Positions 1 through 6,556 of a DNA stretch of 8,758 nucleotides are shown one piece after another. This DNA is from Gammaproteobacteria bacterium (GTDB taxonomy: Bacteria; Pseudomonadota; Gammaproteobacteria; J113). The first letter of the stretch is position 1. The number at the start of each line of letters is the position of its first letter. The notes beneath the pieces are model-generated. The model saw nothing but the letters and a program-made list of their open reading frames with translations. It did not search any database and had not been told where the DNA came from. The stretch is taken from NCBI GenBank assembly GCA_003694425.1, contig RFJX01000193.1, positions 1-8,758 of the forward strand, written 5' to 3'. The position numbers were made by a program, and so were the translations under genes.

Positions 1-506
1 AGCACATAGTGCTTGGAGGCGACGTAGCTCACCCAGTGCGGCCCGCCGCTGAAGAATACCACCAGGGAGGCGACGTTGAGGACCCTGCCCCGGCCGCGGG
101 CCACCATCTCCGGCAGGAACTGCCGGGTGAGGGCGGTCAGGCTCAGGACATTGAGCCGGAGCATCTGCTCCAGACGGTCCGGATCACTGCGGATGAAATC
201 ACCGTAGTCGCCGATCCCGGCGTTGTTGACCAGGGTGTCGATCTCGAACCCGCGTTCCCTGCAGGCGCGGTGCAGTTCCGCCGCGGCGCCATCGGCGGCC
301 AGGTCGTGACACAGGGTGGTAACCGCTACGTCGTACTCTCCCCGCAACGTCTCTGCGAGCTGCTGCAGGTCCTTGTCACTGCGGGCCACCAGGACCAGAT
401 CGTGCCCGTTGCGTGCGAACTGGCGCGCCAGTTCTCTGCCGATGCCTCTGGAGGCCCCGGTGATCAGGGCCACCGGGACATTGCTGCTGCCGGAATGGTC
501 GTTCAT
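1..506 (-). CDS. Short-chain dehydrogenase/reductase (classical SDR), partial, 3' end beyond window
   Basis: The 168 visible codons form the N-terminal two thirds of a classical SDR, a family of soluble NAD(P)-dependent oxidoreductases usually about 250 residues long. The cofactor-binding motif TGASRGIG is at residues 16-23, with Arg42 after the second strand, which suggests an NADPH preference. Asp68 fits the adenine-ring contact, NNAG is at 94-97 and the structural Asn is at 119. The likely catalytic residues are Ser147, Tyr161 and Lys165, in YVASK. The Ser-Tyr spacing is 14, one more than the usual 13. The region around Ser147 (LNVAS) resembles the YqjQ/DltE-like subgroup. The substrate cannot be told. 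The ATG overlaps the stop of the upstream marR gene in ATGA, and AGGAGG lies 6 nt before it, so the two are probably co-transcribed. The C-terminal substrate-binding part is off the left edge. Confidence 0.93.
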   Translation of the reverse strand, partial: MNDHSGSSNVPVALITGASRGIGRELARQFARNGHDLVLVARSDKDLQQLAETLRGEYDVAVTTLCHDLAADGAAAELHRACRERGFEIDTLVNNAGIGDYGDFIRSDPDRLEQMLRLNVLSLTALTRQFLPEMVARGRGRVLNVASLVVFFSGGPHWVSYVASKHYV

Positions 507-1051
507 GGTCGTCCTCCTCGGGATGGGTTGTCAGGAGCGGTTCCCTCCACGGAGCGGGAACCGGTCGTCGGGGTGCCGGCGCGGCCGGGTGTGTCGAGCC
601 CGGTGATGAGCCCGGCGAGGTCGGCCAGCAGCCGCTCCAGCCGTCCCGGCCCCAGGACCCCTTCCACGCTCTCCTGGGCGCGCTGCCAGCAGGGCAGGGC
701 CCCTCTCAACCGCTCCTCCCCGGTGGGGGTGAGCCGGATCAGGCGCCTGCGCCGGTCCGGGCCGCAGGCGTCGAGGCTGAGACAGCCCTCCCTGAGCAGG
801 GGCCGGAGATTGCGCGACAGGGTGGTGCGATCCATGGACAGTGCAGCGGCCAGTTCCGTCATCGGGGCGGGCCCCATCAGGCGCACCGCCACCAGCAGGG
901 AGAACTGTGTCGGCAGGAGTCCGCTCGCCTTCATCTCCTGCTCGTACCGGCGACTGACCACCCTGGAGGCCTTGCGCAGATTGAACATCGCACACCTGCG
1001 CGCGACCTCGACGAGGGTTGCCTCAACCGCTGTGTCCGTCTCTGGGATCAT
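503..1051 (-). CDS. MarR-family winged-helix transcriptional regulator
   Basis: A 182-residue protein with the MarR fold. Residues 12-60 form the N-terminal helical dimerisation part (FNLRKASRVVSRRY, then the conserved LLPTQFSLL). The helix-turn-helix is at about 63-88 (MTELAAALSMDRTTLSRNL) and the basic wing at about 92-108 (DRRRRLIRLTPTG). Helices at 110-150 complete the dimer interface. MarR proteins are usually dimeric, ligand- or oxidant-responsive DNA-binding repressors about 140-160 residues long. This one has an extra Pro/Gly/Ser-rich, probably disordered tail of about 30 residues (153-182). Cysteines at 20, 90, 96 and 121 could be redox sensors, which is inference only. The start is the ATG at 1051. 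It has no Shine-Dalgarno and abuts an AT-rich palindrome. An ATG at 988 would cut into the conserved N-terminal helix, so 1051 is preferred. The stop overlaps the SDR start (ATGA), making the SDR the obvious candidate target together with marR itself. Confidence 0.9.
   Translation of the reverse strand: MIPETDTAVEATLVEVARRCAMFNLRKASRVVSRRYEQEMKASGLLPTQFSLLVAVRLMGPAPMTELAAALSMDRTTLSRNLRPLLREGCLSLDACGPDRRRRLIRLTPTGEERLRGALPCWQRAQESVEGVLGPGRLERLLADLAGLITGLDTPGRAGTPTTGSRSVEGTAPDNPSRGGRP
513..518 (-). promoter_or_regulatory. Shine-Dalgarno site of the SDR gene
   Basis: AGGAGG on the minus strand lies 6 nt before the SDR ATG at 506 and inside the end of the marR coding sequence. It fixes the SDR start and shows that the gene can recruit ribosomes itself despite the ATGA overlap with marR. 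Confidence 0.8.
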
Positions 1052-1055
1052 ATAC

Positions 1056-1067
1056 GTGTATATACAC
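1056..1067. promoter_or_regulatory. Perfect 12-bp palindrome beside the marR start: candidate operator
   Basis: GTGTATATACAC reads the same on both strands and ends 4 bp before the marR ATG. An overlapping imperfect palindrome, ATATAC-GT-GTATAT, spans 1050-1063 and includes the start codon. MarR proteins typically bind short palindromes at their own promoters, so autoregulation is plausible. The block also contains TATATA on the marR strand, which could serve as a -10 box. A -35 box 17 bp upstream would be poor (TGGCGA). Binding is inferred, not shown. Confidence 0.45.
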
Positions 1068-1122
1068 TCTTTTACGCCGGATCGCCACCCGAACTCTCAT
1101 CCTGGCGGTCCGCAGTCCCGGT

Positions 1123-1136
1123 GGATCGGTCGATCC
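1123..1136. repeat. Inverted repeat GGATCG-GT-CGATCC
   Basis: Perfect 6-bp arms are separated by a 2-bp GT spacer, the same arm/spacer geometry as the ATATAC-GT-GTATAT repeat at the marR start about 70 bp away. It lies upstream of marR and could be a protein-binding site. In GC-rich DNA a chance occurrence is also possible. Confidence 0.4.
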
Positions 1137-1327
1137 CGGCCCGATGCCGGATCGGATATGCTCTGCACCGCCCTGCTGGGCTGGCTGGCGATGGCGGTGC
1201 CGGAGGTCCGGCTGCGGGTGGAGATCCCCGAGGTCCTGCCGGAGGGGCGGCCTGACCCAGACAGGCGAGGCCCGGCGCAGGCCGGATGCGCGGAACGACC
1301 ATCTATCCCGGCAGCCGGGACCACGAT

Positions 1328-1367
1328 AAAAAAACGGGACAGTCGCCGGGCTGATGGCGACTGCCCC
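1328..1367 (-). terminator. Intrinsic terminator of the pilMNOPQ operon
   Basis: On the minus strand, a 12-bp stem (GGGGCAGTCGCC / GGCGACTGTCCC, one G-U wobble) with an 8-nt loop is followed, after one G, by seven Ts. This is the classical Rho-independent layout. It lies about 60 bp after the pilQ stop codon and closes the operon before the separate marR unit. Confidence 0.9.
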
Positions 1368-1394
1368 GAGAGGGTGACACAGCCAGGTACCGCC

Positions 1395-1422
1395 GCGGCC
1401 ATCCCCGGGGGGGGATGGCCGC
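1395..1422 (-). terminator. Perfect GC-rich hairpin directly after pilQ, without a T-tract
   Basis: GCGGCCATCCCC and GGGGATGGCCGC form a perfect 12-bp stem around a 4-nt loop (C on the mRNA, so eight Cs in a row). It begins 6 nt after the pilQ stop. There is no following U-run, so it is unlikely to terminate alone. A role in blocking 3' exonucleases or pausing RNA polymerase before the true terminator at 1328-1367 fits better. That role is inferred. Confidence 0.6.
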
Positions 1423-1428
1423 AATGGT

Positions 1429-3522
1429 TCAGATCTTGAGGCCCTCCTTCAGGATCTTCGGGGTGATGAAGATCAGCAGTTCGTCCTTGTTGTTCTTGTC
1501 GCTGGTGCGCCGGAACAGCCAGCCGAAATAGGGCAGGTCGCTGAAGAAGGGCACCCGGTCGATCTGCTTGGACTTGTCCAGGGTATAGATCCCGCCCAGG
1601 ACCACGGTCTCGCCGTTGTCCACCAGCACCTGGGTGGTGATCGACTGGGTGTCGATGCTCGGGACCCCGGCAAAGACGTCACCCACGGCGTCCTTGCTCA
1701 CCGTGAGGTCCATGATCACCCGGTCGTCGGGCGTGATCTGGGGAGTGACCCGCAGCCCCAGGACCGCTTTCTTGAACGAGACCGAGGTGGCACCGCTGGA
1801 GGCGGCCTCCTGGTAGGGGATCTCTGTCCCCTGCTCGATCACCGCCTCCTTCTGGTTGGCGGTGATGACCCGGGGATTGGAGATGGTCTCGGTCTTGCCC
1901 TCGGCCTGGGCCGCGGAGAGCTCGAGCTGGAGCAGCCAGGTCCCGATCTTGCCGATGGCGAGTCCCAGGGCCCCCGCCGGTGTGACCGAGGTCGGCAGGT
2001 CGACGATGTAGTTTTCCAGATTGTTGGTGTGGAAGGTGGTGGTGCCGCCGAAGTTGACATCACCAGGACGCTTCCCGCCCAGCGCGCCGAAGAAATCCCC
2101 GGTGGATTGTGCGGTCTGGCCGGTGTGCTTGCTGTAGCCGAAGCGCACGCCGAGGTCCTTGCTGAAGGTGTCCTTCGCGATCACGATGCGCGACTCGATG
2201 AGCACCTGCCGGACCGGGACGTCGAGCTTCGCGATCATCGCCCGGATGTCGCTTATCTTGTCCGCGGTGTCCTGTACCAGCAGGGTGTTGGTACGGTCAT
2301 CGATGGTGATGCTGCCCCGCTCCGAGAGCAGGTTGTTGTCCTTGGACTTGATCAGCGCGGCCAGCTCCGCCGCCTTGGCGTAGTTGATCTGGATGTACTC
2401 GGTGCGCAGCGGAGCCAGCTCGGCGATCTGCTTCTGCGCCTCCAGTTCCAGTTTCTCGCGCGCGGCGATCTCTTCCGAAGGGGCCACCATGATGACGTTG
2501 CCGTTCTCGCGCTTGGACAGTCCCTTGGCCTTGAGGATGATGTCCATCGCCTGATCCCAGGGCACATTCTTGAGCCGCAGGGTGACGTTGCCGCCTACCG
2601 TGTCACTGGCCACCAGATTCTTGCCGGCGACGTCGGCGAGCAGCTGCAGCACCGCGCGGACCTCGATGTTCTGGAAATTGAGCGACAGGCGCTGGCCGGT
2701 GTACTGCTTGCGGGCCCGCTTGAGGGCCTCCTTCTCGGCCCGGGTCAGCGGCTTGACCTCGATGGTCAGGAGATTGTCCGCCTGATAGACCAGGTGTTCG
2801 TATTCACCGGTGGGCGAGATCACCATCCGGGCGCCACCATCTGAGGGAGTCACGTCGACTTCGGTCACGGGGGTGGCGAAATCGGTGACATCGAGCTTCC
2901 GATCGAGGGCCTCCGGCAGGCGCGTATTGGGGAATTCGACCACGATCTTGCCCGCTTCCTCGCCCACGTCCACCGTGGCCGTCGGGTCGGAGAGCTTGAC
3001 CACGACCACGCCCGCGCCATTGGCCCCGCGGCGGAAATCTATCGCCTCGATCTCACCGGCCCCGGCACCCGCCATCTCCGTCCTCACGGCGCTGGCACCG
3101 GGCGCGTCGACGTTGATCAGCACGCTGTTCCCCTCGACCTTCACCTCGTAGGGCACCTTCCTGACCAGATTGAGCACAAGGCGGGTTCGTCCGCCCGCCT
3201 CTACCGCGGCATAGCGCTCGGCGGCACCGACACCGATCCGGCCGCTGCGCTGTTCCAGCGCCAGGGTGGTGTCGGGGAAGTCCAGCGCCAGCCGGGCGGG
3301 ATTCTCGGTCGCGAAACTGCGCGGCTCGGCGGAGAGCGGTTCGGACAGCTCGACCCTGAGCAGGACGCGGTCGCCCGGCAACCCCGTATAGCTGATCCCG
3401 GTGATGGCGTTGGCCATCGCCAGGGGAGCGAACAGATAGGTCACCAGCAGCAGGAGCATGCCGGTTACCCGGTATCCGCCTGTGCAGCCCATGTGCCTGA
3501 TTGTGTGCAGTGCTGTGTTCAT
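1429..3522 (-). CDS. pilQ: Type IV pilus outer-membrane secretin PilQ
   Basis: A 697-residue secretin, close to the usual PilQ length of about 700. It forms the multimeric outer-membrane channel through which the pilus passes. An N-terminal signal peptide has a hydrophobic core at about 22-36 and a probable cleavage after AMA at 35-37. Two AMIN domains (about 40-138 and 157-256) are expected to bind peptidoglycan. A STN domain (about 282-345, NFQNIEVRAVLQLLADVAG) and an N1 domain (about 372-436) follow. The secretin barrel domain is at about 440-692, with the signatures ETISNPRVITANQ (545-557) and VPFFSDLPYFGWLF (657-670). The start ATG has AAGGGG 9 nt upstream. Met11 or Met22 are possible alternative starts. 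It is the last operon gene, 28 bp after pilP, and is followed by a double hairpin/terminator region. Unlike in many gammaproteobacteria, no aroK follows. Confidence 0.97.
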   Translation of the reverse strand: MNTALHTIRHMGCTGGYRVTGMLLLLVTYLFAPLAMANAITGISYTGLPGDRVLLRVELSEPLSAEPRSFATENPARLALDFPDTTLALEQRSGRIGVGAAERYAAVEAGGRTRLVLNLVRKVPYEVKVEGNSVLINVDAPGASAVRTEMAGAGAGEIEAIDFRRGANGAGVVVVKLSDPTATVDVGEEAGKIVVEFPNTRLPEALDRKLDVTDFATPVTEVDVTPSDGGARMVISPTGEYEHLVYQADNLLTIEVKPLTRAEKEALKRARKQYTGQRLSLNFQNIEVRAVLQLLADVAGKNLVASDTVGGNVTLRLKNVPWDQAMDIILKAKGLSKRENGNVIMVAPSEEIAAREKLELEAQKQIAELAPLRTEYIQINYAKAAELAALIKSKDNNLLSERGSITIDDRTNTLLVQDTADKISDIRAMIAKLDVPVRQVLIESRIVIAKDTFSKDLGVRFGYSKHTGQTAQSTGDFFGALGGKRPGDVNFGGTTTFHTNNLENYIVDLPTSVTPAGALGLAIGKIGTWLLQLELSAAQAEGKTETISNPRVITANQKEAVIEQGTEIPYQEAASSGATSVSFKKAVLGLRVTPQITPDDRVIMDLTVSKDAVGDVFAGVPSIDTQSITTQVLVDNGETVVLGGIYTLDKSKQIDRVPFFSDLPYFGWLFRRTSDKNNKDELLIFITPKILKEGLKI

Positions 3523-3550
3523 CTCGACCTACCCCTTGTCAGGATTCTCT

Positions 3551-4114
3551 TCATTCCTCTTGCAGAGCCAGTGTCGCGGTGCGCTCGCGCCATACGCCCT
3601 GGGCATCCTTGACGATCTCGCGCAGTTCGACGTGGTCCTCGTAGATGGCGACGATCTTGCCGCTGTTCTTGCCCATGTAGTTGCCCGCCCGGACCCGGTA
3701 GATCAGGCCCTGCGGGTCCTTGATGATGGCCCAGATCTCGTCATCCTTTTCGATCGTGCCGACCATGCGCAGGCTGTCCAGCTCGAACTGTTCGAGCTCC
3801 TCCTTGTTCCGGTTGTAGACCTCGTCGTAGAGGGCCTGCTGCTGCGCATTGTCGAGGGCCGCGACCTTCTCCTGGGGCGTCTCCTCGACGAAGGGCTCGA
3901 ACGGGTCACGCAGATTCTGCTTCCCGGACTGATAGAGGTAGCGCTCGTAGGGCTTGATCTCCGGCAGCTTCTCCACCCGGGTACTCTTGCGGGCGAGGAT
4001 TTCATTGACCTTCTGCTCCAGGTCGCTGCGGTCATCGCTGATGCAGGCGGCCAGCGACAGGGTCAGCGCGGCCAGTACCAGGTGCCCCTGCAGGTTTTGG
4101 CTCCGGACGGTCAT
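3551..4114 (-). CDS. pilP: Type IV pilus assembly lipoprotein PilP
   Basis: A 187-residue inner-membrane lipoprotein that joins the PilN-PilO complex to the N-terminal periplasmic domains of PilQ. The signal peptide ends in the lipobox LAAC with Cys24 as the lipidated residue; Ile-Ser-Asp follow. A flexible linker carries the conserved RDPFEPF (69-75), part of the segment that contacts PilN/PilO in studied systems. A beta-sandwich domain at about 113-170 (LRMVGTI, then WAIIKDPQGLIYRVRAGNYMG) is the PilQ-binding part. The length matches the family (about 170-190). Its ATG overlaps the pilO stop (ATGA, 4111-4114), and a consensus AAGGAGG sits 7 nt upstream, the best ribosome-binding site in the operon. 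Confidence 0.96.
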   Translation of the reverse strand: MTVRSQNLQGHLVLAALTLSLAACISDDRSDLEQKVNEILARKSTRVEKLPEIKPYERYLYQSGKQNLRDPFEPFVEETPQEKVAALDNAQQQALYDEVYNRNKEELEQFELDSLRMVGTIEKDDEIWAIIKDPQGLIYRVRAGNYMGKNSGKIVAIYEDHVELREIVKDAQGVWRERTATLALQEE

Positions 4115-4722
4115 TTGGCGGCCTCCTTTACAGCTTCTTCCTCCTCGTCCAGGTACCGGTAGGTCTTGGCCGTGAGTTCCATCACCAGCTTGCCGCTCTT
4201 TTCGTCCCGTCGGCGGATCTTGACGTCATGGATGGTCACGATCCGGGCCAGATCCGCCACCCCGCTGATGAATTCGCCGAACTGGTGATAGGTGCCCACC
4301 ACCCTGATCTGGATCGGCAGCTCCACATAGAAATCGGTGGGCTGCTCGCCGGTCGGCTTGAACAGCTCGAACTCCAGCCCGGCGCCCAGGCCCTGCTGGG
4401 AGATCTCGACCAGCAGTTCGGCCACCTCGGCCCGGTTGGGCAGGCTCTGCAGCAGGTCGCCGAAGGTCTCCTTCATCACCTCCATGTGCTTCTTCAGCAC
4501 CTCGAGGTTGGCGGCCTTGTACTGCTTGCGTTCCAGGGTCTTGAGCAGCTCGCTCTCCTTCGCCTGGGCCTGGGCCAGCTCCTCCATCTGGGCCCGGGTG
4601 TCGAAGTACCAGCCGCCCGCCACGATCATGACGAACAGGAACAGCAGCACGATACCCTGGGCCAGGGGTGGCCAGTTCCCCATGTCATTCGGATCGAGAT
4701 TCTTGAATTCGGACCACTTCAT
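4111..4722 (-). CDS. pilO: Type IV pilus inner-membrane protein PilO
   Basis: A 203-residue bitopic inner-membrane protein that pairs with PilN in the alignment complex. It has a short cytoplasmic N-terminus (about 1-20), one membrane segment (about 21-40, GIVLLFLFVMIVAGGWYF), a periplasmic coiled coil (about 42-85, charged and Ala/Gln/Glu-rich) and a ferredoxin-like periplasmic domain (about 95-190). The domain includes LPNRAEVAELLVEISQQG and IQIRVVGTYHQFGEFISGVADLARIV, both typical of PilO. An acidic DEEEE run (192-196) sits near the C-terminus. The length is normal. The start ATG overlaps the pilN stop (ATGA, 4719-4722) with GGAGAAGG just upstream, and the stop overlaps the pilP start in the same way. 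Confidence 0.96.
   Translation of the reverse strand: MKWSEFKNLDPNDMGNWPPLAQGIVLLFLFVMIVAGGWYFDTRAQMEELAQAQAKESELLKTLERKQYKAANLEVLKKHMEVMKETFGDLLQSLPNRAEVAELLVEISQQGLGAGLEFELFKPTGEQPTDFYVELPIQIRVVGTYHQFGEFISGVADLARIVTIHDVKIRRRDEKSGKLVMELTAKTYRYLDEEEEAVKEAAK
4122..4128 (-). promoter_or_regulatory. Consensus Shine-Dalgarno site of pilP
   Basis: AAGGAGG on the minus strand lies 7 nt before the pilP ATG, within the last codons of pilO. It is the strongest ribosome-binding sequence in the operon and suggests PilP is made at least partly independently of pilO translation. Confidence 0.75.
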
Positions 4723-5299
4723 GAGGCCTTCTCCGATTCATCCCCACCCTCTTGTGCCTTTCTGGTCACCAGCTGCATGGTCAGCACGAACCGGTTGGCA
4801 CGCTCCTTCTTGCTCTTGCCCGATTCGATCACCTTGAGCTGGGGGTTGCTCAGGTACTCTGACTGCTCCACGTTGCGCATCAGGCTGGAGACCCTGGCGT
4901 TGGATTCGGCCACCCCCTTGATGGTGATGGTGTTGTCCTTCTGGACCAGTTCGGTGAGATAGACCCCATCCGGCACGACGCGCACGATCTCGTCCATCAG
5001 ATGCACCTCGATGGGACGGATGGTCCGCAGCTCCTCGATGGCCCGCATGCGCGCCAGCAGCCGCTCGCGTTCCCTCTCCAGCTCCTTGATCTCCTTTATC
5101 TTCTTGTCGAGAAGGGCGATGTGCTCCTTGATGAAGGTGTTGCGGGAGTTCTGGATCTCGATGCGCTGGTTGAAGTACCAGTGGACCCCGCCGACCACGA
5201 TGATGCCGAGCAGGGCGACCAGAGCGGCGAGTGTGGCGAACTGTTTGCGCCGCTCGCGCCGGAGCTCTTCACGCCAGGGCAGCAGATTGATCTTTGCCA

Positions 5300-5300
<1 letters not shown>
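4719..5300 (-). CDS. pilN: Type IV pilus inner-membrane protein PilN
   Basis: A 193-residue bitopic protein. The N-terminal INLLPWR motif (4-10) is the conserved cytoplasmic tail that docks into PilM. A basic stretch is followed by one membrane segment (about 21-43), a periplasmic coiled coil (about 45-90, rich in Lys/Glu/Arg) and a ferredoxin-like domain (about 95-180: VVPDGVYLTELVQ, ITIKGVAESNARVSSL). It heterodimerises with PilO. The start ATG shares one base with the pilM stop (TGATG), and AGGAG lies 9 nt upstream at 5310-5314. The end overlaps pilO by 4 bp. Both junctions suggest translational coupling, which would favour balanced amounts of PilM, PilN and PilO. Confidence 0.97.
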
Positions 5301-6424
<1,124 letters not shown>

Positions 6425-6427
6425 GCA

Positions 6428-6456
6428 ACTATAGACCATGTTTTTTCAAAAGACAA
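6428..6456 (-). promoter_or_regulatory. Candidate sigma-70 promoter of pilMNOPQ
   Basis: On the minus strand, TTGTCT (-35, 6451-6456) and TATAGT (-10, 6428-6433) are separated by exactly 17 bp, matching 4/6 and 5/6 of the consensus. Directly upstream at about 6461-6476 the same strand reads AAAAAATAAGAAAAAG, an A-tract like an UP element. The start would be near 6421-6423, giving a leader of about 60 nt. This is the best promoter match in the gap. Confidence 0.55.
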
Positions 6457-6556
6457 ATGCTTTTTCTTATTTTTTCATGGGTTGCGAATCACTCTGAATA
6501 ATGGGCTTTAAAGAAAGACGTCACATCTTGTGCTCTCCTTCCCGCGGATCTGCCAG

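Larger units (their letters stand above)
1052..1327. other. Intergenic region between marR and the pilQ terminator
   Basis: No convincing complete gene is seen on either strand. The region should hold the marR promoter at its left end. It contains a second palindrome, GGATCG-GT-CGATCC (1123-1136), and an 8-bp inverted repeat GCACCGCC/GGCGGTGC (1165-1172 and 1193-1200) with a 20-nt loop. The rest is GC-rich. A short plus-strand stretch from the ATG at 1158 has coding-like codon use but no ribosome-binding site, and its frame runs on through the pilQ terminator. Confidence 0.55.

Noticed and set aside
1403..1414. C4-G8 run as a programmed frameshift site
   Set aside because: It lies after the pilQ stop codon and forms part of a perfect hairpin. 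No gene is read through it on either strand.
9..1439. A 476-codon open frame on the plus strand across the SDR, marR, the gap and the pilQ end
   Set aside because: It runs antisense to two clear genes and through a perfect intrinsic terminator. Its product has no recognisable domain. Long antisense frames are expected in GC-rich DNA.
2029..2844. A 271-codon plus-strand frame inside pilQ
   Set aside because: It is antisense to the STN/N1 part of the secretin, with repetitive Leu/Asp/Val/Gly composition typical of a shadow frame.
6438..6497. A 19-codon ORF from the ATG at 6438 in the mrcA leader
   Set aside because: No ribosome-binding site, Phe-rich only because the DNA is T-rich, and it lies close to the predicted start of transcription. 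It looks like chance in AT-rich promoter DNA.
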